A stretch of 62,291 nt of DNA from Olivibacter sitiensis DSM 17696 (GCF_000427965.1 NZ_ATZA01000036.1:1-62291), one strand, 5' to 3'. Shown: positions 36,640-46,067, numbered from the stretch's first letter. The notes: a model not told the origin generated them from the sequence alone. Made by a program: numbers and translations.

Positions 36640-36665
36640 TATTGAAATCAATTATATAGAGTATC

Positions 36666-37496
36666 ATGAAAACAGCCATTGTCTTAACTGATTTTTCCGA
36701 AAGCGCCACCTGTGCGGCGAAGTACGCTGCTACCGTAGCCAAAAGCCTAGGCATAGAGGATATCCTACTGTTCCATGCTGCGCATATTGTCACGCAAACG
36801 GCCGCTGCTCAAGTTGTTGTCCTGGAAGGCATCAACAGAAAGGAGGAAACGGAAATGCTGCTGGACGAGCTGGCCGATGAACTCAAAAAAATTGATGGAT
36901 CGCTTCATTACAGGACCAAATATGAAGAGGTGTATGTTTCCAATGTCATTAACGGACTTGTCCGGCAATACGACCCCTATATGGTATTTATTGGCCTGAG
37001 TGGCAAAAGTAATGCTGAAAAGTTCGTGGTGGGCAGCAACACCTTGAAATTGATCAACACTTGTCAAGTCCCATTAATGGTTGTCCCAAGAAAAGATTTC
37101 GCCCTCCCCAAGGATCTTATCTATGCAACCGACTTAAAGAAAGTTGCAAGCACCAGTCCCATCCACCTCATTAAGGAATTGATTTCAAAATTACATGCTA
37201 ACTTGCATATTGTGAATGTGAGCAGCAGTGGTATTCGGTTGAAAAATACTGATTTTGACGAAATAGGTGATCTTCACGAACTGTTTGACAATGAACATGC
37301 CATCTATCATTACTTAGATAATAGCAGTACAGTAGAAGGCTTGCTCAGCTTTGCCGAAAGCAAAGCTAATGCAATCATCTTGGCCGTGGCCAAAGAGCAT
37401 GGATTCTTCAGCAAACTAATCAAAGGAAGTATAACGGAAAAATTAGCAGCCATAAGCAAGAATCCTTTACTGATAGTTAAAAATGATAATTTTTGA
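36666..37496 (+). CDS. tandem-domain universal stress protein
   Basis: A cytoplasmic stress protein with two UspA folds in one chain (about residues 1-140 and 145-276). The first domain opens KTAIVLTDFSESATCAAKYA and has a VGSNTLKLINTCQVPLMVV segment. This resembles the GS-rich nucleotide-binding end of UspA but is not a full G-2x-G-9x-G[ST]. The second, DLIYATDLKKV onward, ends KGSITEKLAAISKNPLLIV, closer to that motif. ATP binding is possible in the second half. The upstream CRP/FNR-like dyad suggests control by redox, nitric oxide or nucleotide signals. It is monocistronic. Confidence 0.9.
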   Translation: MKTAIVLTDFSESATCAAKYAATVAKSLGIEDILLFHAAHIVTQTAAAQVVVLEGINRKEETEMLLDELADELKKIDGSLHYRTKYEEVYVSNVINGLVRQYDPYMVFIGLSGKSNAEKFVVGSNTLKLINTCQVPLMVVPRKDFALPKDLIYATDLKKVASTSPIHLIKELISKLHANLHIVNVSSSGIRLKNTDFDEIGDLHELFDNEHAIYHYLDNSSTVEGLLSFAESKANAIILAVAKEHGFFSKLIKGSITEKLAAISKNPLLIVKNDNF

Positions 37497-37746
37497 ATTA
37501 TAACATAATTATCACATCGTTAAATGGAACTTCTTTCGCGTATTTCACCAAAAACGACTAAATTGTTGCACATATGAAACTTATTAAATAGATTTGTCAA
37601 AATAAAAGCAAACAAAGTCAGAAAAAACAACTTTCAAAATAAGACCATCTTTTTATTTGTACAACATTATATTATAAATTGGTTTATTCACCAGTTTATC
37701 GTCATTTGCCAACCCGTCGTCATTTCAACGAAAAAATGGAGGTAGT

Positions 37747-37983
37747 ATGGAAACATCCGTTAATTCAGTCCAACACCTGATAAAGGTACCCATCCATAAC
37801 CATGAATTTAGCGCAAGGTTCAAAAACGTGTGCAAGGAAAAAAAATTCGGATGCATCAAGGACATATTGGATACTGGTACAAAGCGCATTATCTACCAAA
37901 AAGATTTTGATGGCGAATGGTTTGAAGAATTGTTGGACTTTTTGGGGAAGCACCATATTCTTTACCTATTCAGAGGGCAATAA
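37747..37983 (+). CDS. small stand-alone protein resembling the RNA polymerase alpha C-terminal domain
   Basis: A 78-residue cytoplasmic protein. From residue 22 the pattern SARFKNVCKEKKFGCIKD, an intervening turn and EWFEELLDFLGKH follows the helix layout of the RNA polymerase alpha-subunit C-terminal domain. That domain normally begins with an LSVRxxNCLxxxxIxTIxDL motif and ends in a helix of the GxKSLxEL type. A strong GGAGGT precedes the ATG by 3 nt, supporting the start. If the resemblance is real it could bind UP-element DNA or regulators without being part of the core enzyme. The assignment is by eye and uncertain. Confidence 0.6.
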   Translation: METSVNSVQHLIKVPIHNHEFSARFKNVCKEKKFGCIKDILDTGTKRIIYQKDFDGEWFEELLDFLGKHHILYLFRGQ

Positions 37984-38025
37984 GATTTGCAGATCCACAA
38001 TAAGACTTAAACCGCAAACGATTAA

Positions 38026-39399
38026 CTATAGAGACAGAATTGACGAAGCAACGGAGAAATAGATCATTAAGCCTGTCACATCGACCAATGTGGCGACAAA
38101 AGGGGCCGAAGATGTAGCTGGATCCGCTCCTAAGCGCTTCAAAACAAATGGCAACATGGCTCCCACTAACGATCCCCACAAGATGACACCAACCAATGAG
38201 AAACCGATAACTAGACTCACCATAAACCAATCGTTACCATATTCTTCTCCCATCAGATGATAACCAAAAACTCTTACTAAGCCCAGTAGGCCAAGAATAA
38301 TCCCTAAGATAAATCCCGAAACCAGTTCTCGCTTGAACACTTTCCACCAATCGGATAGGGTCACCTCCCCCATAGCCATGGCCTGAATGATTAAAGCAGA
38401 CGCTTGTGATCCCGTATTCCCACCGCTAGACGTAATGAGTGGCATGAAAGTGACCAGAAAAAGAGCGACGCTAAACTGGGTTTCAAAGCCCTCAATTACA
38501 GTGGTCGTAAACAGCTGCCCTATAAAGAGCACCACCAGCCAGGGGGCTCGCTTCCTGACCAAATGCCATATAGATACATCTAGATACGGCTCGTCCAGCG
38601 CTTCCGACCCACCCATACGCTGAATATCTTCCGTATATTCTTCATTGGCTATCCACAACACATCATCTACCGTGACTATCCCCAACATGATGCCCTGCTT
38701 GTCAGTTACCGGAAGCGCCACCCTATTATTCATCCTAAAAACATTGATAGCCTCTTCTTGTGGATCAAAAGCATTGAGAGCAATAAGCCGATTGTCCATT
38801 AAATCACTGATCTTTGTATCTGGCGTGTTCAATATGATTTCCCTGATACGTATATCGTCCAACAAAACTCCCTTTTCGTCGATGACATAGATGACATCAA
38901 TTGTCTCAGAGTCTTTCCCAAACTTGCGTATATGGGCGAGTGCTTGCTCCACGTTGTAGGATTCCTTGATGGTGACATAATCAGGCGTCATCAACCTGCC
39001 TACACTATCCTCCGGGTAGCCAAGCAAAGTCAAAGCTTCTTTGCGCTCACTGGCGGGCATCAGGATGATCATCTTTTTCACGGCGTCTCCATGCAGCTCG
39101 CCAAAAAAAGCAGTACGATCGTCAGGAGGAAGCTCATTAATGAGTTCCGTAATCTTAGGGCCAGAAAGCTTTTTGATAATACGCTCTTGCGTGGGAAAAT
39201 CCAGAATACGAAACACATTGACAGCCCGATTGATGCTCATCGTTTCAATGAAAGTGGCACCATACTCTGGCAATTCGTCAATAAGGCTCTCCACTTCGGA
39301 GATATTAAGGTTGTCCAAGTATTCCTGTAGGTGCTCCTTGTTTCCCTCTGTCAGCAGCAACTCTATTTGATCTACCAAGACATCAATGTTGTCTTCCAT
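38026..39399 (-). CDS. mgtE: magnesium transporter MgtE
   Basis: Inner-membrane Mg2+ channel gated by intracellular Mg2+. The protein (about 457 residues) has a cytoplasmic helical N domain (1-125) and two CBS domains (about 130-255) followed by a plug helix. Five C-terminal transmembrane helices include the signature SSGGNTGSQASALIIQAMA. The start is set at the ATG at 39399 because AAAGGAGGG lies 3-4 nt upstream of it. Translation from 39468 would add 23 residues and cannot be excluded. No riboswitch-like structure was recognised upstream. Confidence 0.95.
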   Translation of the reverse strand: MEDNIDVLVDQIELLLTEGNKEHLQEYLDNLNISEVESLIDELPEYGATFIETMSINRAVNVFRILDFPTQERIIKKLSGPKITELINELPPDDRTAFFGELHGDAVKKMIILMPASERKEALTLLGYPEDSVGRLMTPDYVTIKESYNVEQALAHIRKFGKDSETIDVIYVIDEKGVLLDDIRIREIILNTPDTKISDLMDNRLIALNAFDPQEEAINVFRMNNRVALPVTDKQGIMLGIVTVDDVLWIANEEYTEDIQRMGGSEALDEPYLDVSIWHLVRKRAPWLVVLFIGQLFTTTVIEGFETQFSVALFLVTFMPLITSSGGNTGSQASALIIQAMAMGEVTLSDWWKVFKRELVSGFILGIILGLLGLVRVFGYHLMGEEYGNDWFMVSLVIGFSLVGVILWGSLVGAMLPFVLKRLGADPATSSAPFVATLVDVTGLMIYFSVASSILSL

Positions 39400-39520
39400 T
39401 CTCCCTCCTTTTAGGATATCATACACCTCTTCCGTAAAACCTGCGCTAAAATCGCCTTTTTTTCTCAATTCCTAAAGACAATTGGCTGCTTATTTGTTCA
39501 GCGATAGGACGTAAAAAAAC

Positions 39521-39547
39521 AAAAAGGCCCTCCGAATAGGACGGCCT
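39521..39547 (-). terminator. terminator after the bestrophin gene
   Basis: On the minus strand a 9-bp stem with one mismatch (39547-39539 with 39533-39525), 5-nt loop, then TTTTTG and a further T run. It ends 41-67 nt past the bestrophin stop codon. Confidence 0.75.
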
Positions 39548-39587
39548 CAGGTGTAAAGAACATTTTTGTTTTTAGCACTCCCGCCTT

Positions 39588-40517
39588 CTACATAACGAAG
39601 AAGTTTCCTTTCTCATCAAAGGATGGAATATTCTGATCGAAAGTAGATACATCTTCGTGTAACATTTGTTTAAGATCTTTTTCAATCTTGGCGGAGATGG
39701 TAGACATAGAGGTATCCGTCGGTTTATTTTCAAATGGGTCTTGCAAATGAATAGCCATCTTTTCTATAAGGAATAACAGTACGCTGACTGCTAAACAGAT
39801 GGGAATAGACACATAGCCAAATAGATTCATCAAACTAAAAGGCAACATAACGACAAACATCAAAATGGCAACACGAATATAGAGCGTATAGGTTTCTGGA
39901 AATATGGTGCTTTTTATTCGCTCACACTTGCCCATGTGATCAGAAAATTTGGAAAGCGTTTCCTCCATCAACACGTGCTGATAATCGTTCATCCAGCCAT
40001 CCCTGTGTGCTCTGTGCAAGTCGAAGCCTTGCAGCTTTAACAAGGCATTGTGTTTGTTGTCATAATTACTCAAAGCATCAATCTCACCTGGAGTAAGTAA
40101 GCGCTCTATCTGCGACATTACATCTTGCCCACGGAGTGCTCCTTTGAGCGCATACAACCAAGCAATATGCCTATAGACCAACCGCTTTTTCATATAGGAC
40201 ACGTGTTCATCCGGATCGTCCAGCCTGCCAATAAATGTGAGCACTTGCCTTGTCCAGCTGCGCGAGTCATTGACAATTCCTCCCCATATGATACGCGCTT
40301 CCCACCAACGCTCATAAGCCTGATTAGACCTAAAACCCAGCAGGAGAGACAGAATGGTAGCGATCATGGCAGGAATTGCAATCGGAATCTCCAAAGAAGA
40401 AAAAACGTCCGTCTGATGCATTACCACCGTAAGCCCCGCGTAAAGAGCAACAAATAGCATTTCATATTTTACCTTTCCAATCACATAACCCAAAGGTATA
40501 TTCTTCCTCAATAGCAT
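39588..40517 (-). CDS. bestrophin family (UPF0187/YneE) ion channel
   Basis: A pentameric membrane channel homologue; characterised bacterial members conduct cations, whereas animal bestrophins conduct chloride. The 309-residue protein has hydrophobic segments near residues 15-60 and 200-245. The family hallmark is GFRSNQAYERWWEARIIWG (about 61-79), and the C-terminal cytoplasmic region is charged. It lies downstream of a two-component system with a 207-bp gap, so functional coupling is only a possibility. It ends at a strong terminator. Confidence 0.9.
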   Translation of the reverse strand: MLLRKNIPLGYVIGKVKYEMLFVALYAGLTVVMHQTDVFSSLEIPIAIPAMIATILSLLLGFRSNQAYERWWEARIIWGGIVNDSRSWTRQVLTFIGRLDDPDEHVSYMKKRLVYRHIAWLYALKGALRGQDVMSQIERLLTPGEIDALSNYDNKHNALLKLQGFDLHRAHRDGWMNDYQHVLMEETLSKFSDHMGKCERIKSTIFPETYTLYIRVAILMFVVMLPFSLMNLFGYVSIPICLAVSVLLFLIEKMAIHLQDPFENKPTDTSMSTISAKIEKDLKQMLHEDVSTFDQNIPSFDEKGNFFVM

Positions 40518-40724
40518 AATTCTCTAATTAATCAATCTACATTCAATCAAAAAAAAACGATCGAAAGCAACTAAATCACCTGTATAAAACATATTTAAGC
40601 TGTTTTGTTTTCAAAAACCACATGATCTCTAAAAGCAAATAAAAAAAAGTTGCCTTAGCTACAAATATGCATAGGGAATTTGAAACTAATGCAATATTTA
40701 GCATTAGAATAGCATTAAAAACCA

Positions 40725-42101
40725 TTAATTTGACGGTAAGACTACCCTTATATGGGTTCCCTCACCGCCCTCCAGATGATTTTTGCTGATATAGATATCT
40801 CCTCTATGAAGACGGATGATTTTTTGAGCCAAAGGGAGCCCCACGCCATAACCTTCATAGGCCGAGGTATTACTTGCTCTGAAGAAGGGTTCAAAGATGT
40901 GTTTCACTTCCTGTTCGGGAATCCCAATTCCTTCATCATATATGTCCACCACAATCTGGTTGAGCTCACTTTTCAGCTTCAGCAACACGGGTTTGTTGTC
41001 CGAATATTTACATGCATTGCTCAGGATGTTTGAGAATGCCAACTGCAAAAGATGTGAATTGCCCTGTAATGAAATCGCATTTTCGTTTTCAGGCATTTCG
41101 TCAAATTGAAAATTTATCTTTGACTCTGGGTTGAGATGGCGTAAGATCATCACAGACTCAAATAGCAATTCGTCTAACCTGATCAATTCTTTGGACCGCG
41201 ACTCTTCATTGAACGAAGCACGAGCAAGATTCAGCAACCCATCTATGATTTGTTGCAATCTGGCTGCTTGGCCATGTATCATCTGCAAGGATTTGTGAAG
41301 ATCTTCGTCTAGCTCTTTGGAACTAAGAGCAAGTTCTGCTTCTGCTGAGATAACAGCTATGGGCGTTTTGAGTTCATGCGACGCATTGCCTATAAAATTA
41401 TTCTGCGTTTCAAAAGATGTCTGCAATCTGTCCAACATGTCATTGAAACTTTGGGAAAGTTCAGTTATTTCATCCTGATTTTTCCCGATGACGAGTCTCA
41501 AATCCAAGCTGTCCGCCCTAATCTTGCTGATATTTTTATTTACTCTAACAATAGGCGCCATGATATGCCTACTAAAGGATTTTGCAACGAAGTAAACGAT
41601 CAGCAGATAAACAAGGAAAGAAAAAACCAATGTTCTTTTGAGCATAGCAAGCTCCCTAAATCCAGAAGGGTCATTGGCATATACCACCACCAAGACTTCC
41701 TTATTTTCGATAGCAAATTTCTGACCGGCAAAAAAATCATTATCCTGACTAAAGCGACCCTTACCCGTTTGGAGAATCTGCCGCAAGAAGGATTTTGGCA
41801 CCAAGTTGTCCCCCTTCTCGTTCCCATCTATGACCTCACCATTTTCGACCTTATAGAAAAACTCCACCTGGCCTGGCAATTTCCCCAAATAACGATCCCT
41901 TATCTCGCGATATACATCAATATGCTGCTCATCTTCCTCAAATGCCATTTTCCCTGCCATGCTCACCCGAGCCTCTATACGTTGATAGAAATCCTCAAAA
42001 GCATAGCTCTGGAGAAAATAAAAGACACTCCCCATCAACAGTATCATAATAATGACGCTGAGGCAAAAGAATACTACAAAAATCTTGGTTTGGATACGCA
42101 T
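40725..42101 (-). CDS. sensor histidine kinase of an OmpR-type two-component system
   Basis: Membrane-bound sensor kinase of 458 residues. It has TM1 (residues 8-32), a periplasmic sensor of about 130 residues and TM2 (about 155-175). Next come a HAMP domain (about 176-230), HisKA with the phospho-accepting His in NASHELKTPIAVI (about 242), and an HATPase_c domain with N box FSNILSNACKYSDN, G1 DEGIGIPEQE and G2 GYGVGLPLAQKI. The architecture matches the CusS/QseC-like group. The signal is unknown. It begins 19 bp after the response-regulator gene and is co-transcribed with it. Confidence 0.95.
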   Translation of the reverse strand: MRIQTKIFVVFFCLSVIIMILLMGSVFYFLQSYAFEDFYQRIEARVSMAGKMAFEEDEQHIDVYREIRDRYLGKLPGQVEFFYKVENGEVIDGNEKGDNLVPKSFLRQILQTGKGRFSQDNDFFAGQKFAIENKEVLVVVYANDPSGFRELAMLKRTLVFSFLVYLLIVYFVAKSFSRHIMAPIVRVNKNISKIRADSLDLRLVIGKNQDEITELSQSFNDMLDRLQTSFETQNNFIGNASHELKTPIAVISAEAELALSSKELDEDLHKSLQMIHGQAARLQQIIDGLLNLARASFNEESRSKELIRLDELLFESVMILRHLNPESKINFQFDEMPENENAISLQGNSHLLQLAFSNILSNACKYSDNKPVLLKLKSELNQIVVDIYDEGIGIPEQEVKHIFEPFFRASNTSAYEGYGVGLPLAQKIIRLHRGDIYISKNHLEGGEGTHIRVVLPSN

Positions 42102-42120
42102 ACAAGACGCGATTGGTCCG

Positions 42121-42798
42121 TTATTGGTCTTTCAAAACATATCCGATACCAATCATGGTATGAATAAATTTCTTATCGAATTGCTTATCTACCTTTTTAC
42201 GCAGGTAATTTACATAGACATCCACTACGTTGGTTCCCATATTGAAGCTGATGTCCCATACGTTTTCCAATATTTCCATTCTTGTCACCACCTTGTTTTT
42301 GTTTTTCATCAAAAATTCCAGTAAGCGGAATTCCGTAGCGGTCAGGGTGATTTCGGTACTAGCCCTACTTGCAATCCTACGATCGAGGTCCAGTTTTAAA
42401 TCGCCCACTTGCAAAACATTGCTATTTAGCTGCGCTTGGCTATTTCTCCTGCTAAGCGTACGCAACCTCGCGTTCAGCTCCTCAAACGTAAAAGGCTTGC
42501 GCATGTAATCGTCGGCTCCAGAATCCAGCCCATCCACCACATGCTCTGTAGTACCAAGAGCCGTAAGCATTAGTATAGGTGTATCAATTTGCTCCTTGCG
42601 AAGTGCCTTGCAGACCTCTATTCCGCTCATCTGGGGCAGCATAATGTCCAAAATAATCAAGTCGTACATGTTCTCCAGAGCCATATCTAGTCCTACAGGC
42701 CCATTTACGCCACATTCGACCTGATATCCCGAATCGCTTAGTCCTCTTTTTATTACCGATGCCAAGTTAGGATCATCTTCTACTAACAAAACCTTCAT
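42121..42798 (-). CDS. OmpR/PhoB-family response regulator
   Basis: A 225-residue transcription regulator. The receiver has the phospho-Asp in LIILDIMLPQMSG (about residue 51), the conserved Thr in LTALG and the Lys in KPFTFEEL (about 101). The C-terminal winged helix contains LTATEFRLLEFLM and the recognition region NVVDVYVNYLRKKVD, ending GIGYVLKD. The ATG at 42798 was chosen because KVLLVEDDPN is the canonical opening; the upstream ten residues are not conserved. It is a plausible candidate for binding the 11-bp-register GTTAAC sites at 36353-36402, but nothing in the sequence proves this. Confidence 0.96.
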   Translation of the reverse strand: MKVLLVEDDPNLASVIKRGLSDSGYQVECGVNGPVGLDMALENMYDLIILDIMLPQMSGIEVCKALRKEQIDTPILMLTALGTTEHVVDGLDSGADDYMRKPFTFEELNARLRTLSRRNSQAQLNSNVLQVGDLKLDLDRRIASRASTEITLTATEFRLLEFLMKNKNKVVTRMEILENVWDISFNMGTNVVDVYVNYLRKKVDKQFDKKFIHTMIGIGYVLKDQ

Positions 42799-42825
42799 AA
42801 ATTGATACTTTAGTCTTCTAAGATA

Positions 42826-42833
42826 CAAAATTA
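42826..42833 (-). promoter_or_regulatory. -7 promoter box for the two-component operon
   Basis: TAATTTTG on the minus strand (42833-42826); the predicted start is near 42822, a 24-nt leader. It lies just after the rpsJ terminator in the direction of transcription. Confidence 0.45.
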
Positions 42834-42862
42834 TGTCTAATAGGAACGGTCAATCATAAAAA

Positions 42863-42892
42863 AAGCGGCCACCTTAATAGGGATAGCCGCTT
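42863..42892 (-). terminator. terminator of the str operon after rpsJ
   Basis: AAGCGGC (42863-42869) pairs with GCCGCTT (42886-42892), with CCT/AGG pairing possible inside, followed on the minus strand by a T-rich run. It lies about 26 nt after the rpsJ stop and confirms that transcription ends here rather than continuing into rplC. Confidence 0.75.
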
Positions 42893-42917
42893 CTTTAACG
42901 TTTTTTAATTGAAGTCC

Positions 42918-43223
42918 TCAGACCTTGATTTCTACCTCAACCCCACTAGGAAGTTCAAGTTTCATCAAGGCGTCAACTGTTTTGGAGTTAGAACTATAAA
43001 TATCCAGCAAACGCTTGTAAGCACATAATTCGAATTGCTCACGAGCTTTCTTGTTTACGTGCGGCGAACGCAATACCGTATAGATCTTTTTCTGAGTAGG
43101 CAATGGAATAGGACCACTTACTACCGCACCCGTAGGCTTTACAGTTTTTACGATTTTTTCAGCTGACTTGTCAACCAGATTGTAATCGTAGGATTTCAAT
43201 TTAATTCTAATTCTTTGGCTCAT
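42918..43223 (-). CDS. rpsJ: 30S ribosomal protein S10
   Basis: Component of the 30S head, also a NusB partner in antitermination. The 101-residue protein has the normal length and the motifs [18 protein letters not shown] and [20 protein letters not shown]. It is the last gene of an rpsL-rpsG-fusA-rpsJ unit and is followed by a terminator and a two-component system. In most bacteria rpsJ is instead followed by rplC and the rest of the S10 operon, so the cluster is split here. Confidence 0.98.
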   Translation of the reverse strand: MSQRIRIKLKSYDYNLVDKSAEKIVKTVKPTGAVVSGPIPLPTQKKIYTVLRSPHVNKKAREQFELCAYKRLLDIYSSNSKTVDALMKLELPSGVEVEIKV

Positions 43224-43245
43224 GTTATTTGCTATTTTAAGTGAT

Positions 43246-43279
43246 AGCCGACTGTTAGAGCTATTATCAACGGTCGGCT
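43246..43279. other. 11-bp hairpin in the fusA-rpsJ spacer
   Basis: AGCCGACTGTT (43246-43256) pairs with AACGGTCGGCT (43269-43279), with one G:T. In the sense (minus) RNA no U run follows it, so it is not a terminator of the str operon and may be a processing or stability element. On the opposite strand it is followed by CTTTTTGTTTTTT and would terminate antisense transcription. Confidence 0.55.
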
Positions 43280-43310
43280 CTTTTTGTTTTTTACTTTTTA
43301 ATTTTACTTT

Positions 43311-45419
43311 TTAGGCGTTTACCTTACCCTTGGATTTGGCAATTACTTCATCCTGCACGTTCTTTGGTGCAGCTTCATAATGATCAAACTCCATCGTAGA
43401 GGTAGCACGTCCAGAGGTAATCGTACGCAACTGCGTAACGTAACCAAACATTTCGGAAAGAGGCACCAATGCTTTGATAACTTGAGAACCATTACGGCTA
43501 TCCATACCTTGCAATTGGCCACGGCGACGGTTCAAGTCACCCATTACGTCACCCATGTTTTCCTCTGGTGTCAACACTTCGATCTTCATGATTGGCTCCA
43601 TCAACACAGGTTTACACTTTGGCAGGGCCTCACGGAACGCTGTACGAGCTGCAATTTCAAATGAAAGGGCATCAGAGTCGACATTGTGGAACGAGCCATC
43701 TACCAAACGCACTTTCATGCCTGTAAGCGGGAAACCAGCAAGCACACCATTTACCATGGCAGACTCGAAGCCCTTCTGTACGGAAGGAATAAATTCCCTA
43801 GGAATAGCTCCACCCACAATCTCATTGACGAATTGTAAGTTTCCTTTGTCGTAGTCCTCATCCTTAGGAGATATAATCACTTGTATATCGGCAAACTTAC
43901 CACGACCACCTGTTTGTTTCTTGTATACTTCGCGGTGAGAAGCTTCACCAGTAATGGCTTCTTTGTAAGCTACCTGAGGAGCTCCTTGATTGACCTCGAC
44001 CTTAAACTCGCGTCTCAAGCGGTCTATCAAAATATCCAAGTGCAGCTCGCCCATTCCCCTGATAACGGTTTGACCTGTTTCTTCATCCGTTTTTACCACG
44101 AAAGTAGGATCCTCTTCGGCCAACTTACCTAAGGCAATACCTAATTTATCCACATCAGCTTGTGTCTTAGGTTCTATTGCCAAGCCAATTACCGGCTCTG
44201 GGAAAGTCATGGATTCCAACACAATTGGGTTCTTTTCGTCGCAAAGCGTATCACCAGTTTTGATATCCTTAAACCCAACTACGGCACCAATGTCTCCAGC
44301 GCTGATATTGGGGATAGGGTTTTGCTTGTTGGCGTGCATTTGGAAAATACGCGAGATACGTTCTTTGTTCTCCGAACGCGCATTGTACACATAAGATCCT
44401 GCATCCAAATTTCCAGAATACACACGGATAAAACAAAGGCGACCTACGAATGGATCGGTAGCGATTTTAAATGCCAAAGCAGCAAAAGGATCGCTCACGG
44501 AAGGCTTACGAATAATCTCGTTTCCATTTCTCGGATCAGTACCTTTTACAGCCTCTTGGTCAAGCGGCGAAGGCAACAATTCCATCACTAAGTCCAACAT
44601 GGTCTGTACACCCTTGTTCTTGAAGGATGAACCGCACACCATGGGTACGATCGCATTGTCGATAACCGCTTTACGAAGCGCATCCAATACTTCACGTTCC
44701 GTGATAGAGTCCGGATCCTCGAAGAATTTCTCCATCAATGACTCGTCATAACCGGCTACCGATTCCAGCAATTTCTCTCTCCACTCAGCTACTTCCTCTA
44801 CCATATCCTCGGGAATCGGCACTTCAGTAAAGGTCATTCCCTTGTCTTCCTCATTCCATATGATACCACGGTTATTGATCAAGTCAACCACTCCCTTGAA
44901 ACTGTCTTCAGCACCAATAGGTAATTGCAATGGAATAGCATCTGCGCCCAGCATTTCCTTCACTTGTTTTACCACCTTTAGGAAATCTGCTCCGGAACGG
45001 TCCATCTTATTGACAAATCCGATACGTGACACTTTATAGTTATCGGCCAAGCGCCAGTTGGTTTCGGACTGAGGTTCTACACCATCTACAGCCGAAAACA
45101 AAAACACCAAACCATCCAATACGCGCAAAGAGCGGTTTACCTCCACGGTAAAGTCTACGTGTCCGGGAGTATCTATGATGTTCACCTGATATTTGTTATC
45201 ACGGTAATTCCAGAAAACCGTGGTAGCTGCGGATGTGATGGTTATACCACGCTCTGCTTCCTGAACCATCCAGTCCATCGTGGAGGCTCCTTCGTGTACT
45301 TCACCAATCTTGTGATTTACACCTGCGTAATAAAGGATACGCTCGGTAGTAGTGGTCTTACCGGCATCGATGTGCGCAGCAATACCAATGTTTCTTGTAT
45401 ATTTTAGATCTCTTGCCAT
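43311..45419 (-). CDS. fusA: translation elongation factor G
   Basis: GTPase that drives ribosomal translocation and, with RRF, recycling. The 702-residue protein has G1 [10 protein letters not shown] (about 16-25), G3 [10 protein letters not shown]4 NKMDRSGAD, the G' insert, domain II, and domain IV with the conserved tip region ([20 protein letters not shown]). It ends in domain V with [20 protein letters not shown]. Length and placement in the str operon indicate the main housekeeping EF-G rather than an EF-G2 paralogue. It is flanked on both sides by hairpins in the mRNA. Confidence 0.98.
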   Translation of the reverse strand: MARDLKYTRNIGIAAHIDAGKTTTTERILYYAGVNHKIGEVHEGASTMDWMVQEAERGITITSAATTVFWNYRDNKYQVNIIDTPGHVDFTVEVNRSLRVLDGLVFLFSAVDGVEPQSETNWRLADNYKVSRIGFVNKMDRSGADFLKVVKQVKEMLGADAIPLQLPIGAEDSFKGVVDLINNRGIIWNEEDKGMTFTEVPIPEDMVEEVAEWREKLLESVAGYDESLMEKFFEDPDSITEREVLDALRKAVIDNAIVPMVCGSSFKNKGVQTMLDLVMELLPSPLDQEAVKGTDPRNGNEIIRKPSVSDPFAALAFKIATDPFVGRLCFIRVYSGNLDAGSYVYNARSENKERISRIFQMHANKQNPIPNISAGDIGAVVGFKDIKTGDTLCDEKNPIVLESMTFPEPVIGLAIEPKTQADVDKLGIALGKLAEEDPTFVVKTDEETGQTVIRGMGELHLDILIDRLRREFKVEVNQGAPQVAYKEAITGEASHREVYKKQTGGRGKFADIQVIISPKDEDYDKGNLQFVNEIVGGAIPREFIPSVQKGFESAMVNGVLAGFPLTGMKVRLVDGSFHNVDSDALSFEIAARTAFREALPKCKPVLMEPIMKIEVLTPEENMGDVMGDLNRRRGQLQGMDSRNGSQVIKALVPLSEMFGYVTQLRTITSGRATSTMEFDHYEAAPKNVQDEVIAKSKGKVNA

Positions 45420-45515
45420 TTTTGTCTTTCTACACCGCCTACCAGCGGTTATTTTATTCTCTTTCTACGATCAATTTTTGAACGTTATACCATTTAACAA
45501 GATGGGAAAACAAAA

Positions 45516-45584
45516 AACACAGATTAAAGTATGGACGCATCGTTCTGAAACGAAACTTATGCGTGCAAAACTCCAATCTGTGTT
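45516..45584 (-). promoter_or_regulatory. large stem-loop with T tract between rpsG and fusA (possible attenuator)
   Basis: The outer 10-bp perfect stem AACACAGATT/AATCTGTGTT (45516-45525, 45575-45584) encloses an inner ACGCAT/ATGCGT stem (45535-45540, 45559-45564) and an apical CGTT/AACG hairpin. In the sense (minus) RNA the outer stem is followed directly by TTTTTTGTTTT, so it has the form of an intrinsic terminator inside the operon. Confidence 0.6.
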
Positions 45585-45599
45585 GCCATTTCCTTCCTG

Positions 45600-46067
45600 T
45601 TAGAATCTGAAATGAGAGAATGCCTTATTGGCTTCTGCCATTTTATGGGTATCCTCTTTTTTCTTCACTGCCGCACCTTCACCTTTGGAGGCAGATATGA
45701 TTTCACCGGCAAGCTTTTCAAACATGGTTTTTTCCCCACGTCTACGGGCATAACTGATTAACCATTTCATTCCTAGGGCAATCTTGCGCTCAGGACGAAC
45801 TTCGGTAGGCACCTGAAAATTAGCACCACCTACACGACGTGACTTCACCTCTACGGCCGGCATCACATTGTTAAGGGCTTTCTTCCAAGTTTCCAATCCG
45901 TTTTCGCTCGTTCTCTTCTCAACTAAATCAACTGCGTTGTAAAAAATGCTATAAGCAATGGATTTCTTGCCATCGTACATCATATTGTTTACAAAACGTG
46001 TTACCTGAACATCATTAAACTTTGGATCAGGCAAAATGATTCTTTTCTTTGGTTTTGACTTTCTCAT
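45600..46067 (-). CDS. rpsG: 30S ribosomal protein S7
   Basis: Primary-binding protein that organises the 30S head. The 155-residue chain shows [23 protein letters not shown] (split here into the N-terminal arm), [18 protein letters not shown] and the C-terminal NKAFSHFRF. It lies 19 bp after rpsL. In E. coli S7 represses its own operon by binding the str mRNA; whether the hairpin after this gene plays an analogous role is not known. Confidence 0.98.
   Translation of the reverse strand: MRKSKPKKRIILPDPKFNDVQVTRFVNNMMYDGKKSIAYSIFYNAVDLVEKRTSENGLETWKKALNNVMPAVEVKSRRVGGANFQVPTEVRPERKIALGMKWLISYARRRGEKTMFEKLAGEIISASKGEGAAVKKKEDTHKMAEANKAFSHFRF

Larger units (their letters stand above)
36209..36665. 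other. divergent control region between the TonB receptor and a universal stress protein
   Basis: 457 bp without a gene. Towards the receptor it holds a -7 box and three GTTAAC sites. Towards the stress protein it holds a -7 box and a TGACC/GGTCA dyad. The middle (36420-36540) is AT-rich, with repeated TTTATGTAAA/TTTACGTAAA-like words of unknown meaning. Confidence 0.55.

Noticed and set aside
38026-39468. Riboswitch (M-box type) upstream of mgtE
   Set aside because: No extended conserved structure could be recognised in the roughly 120 bp between the bestrophin terminator and the mgtE start.
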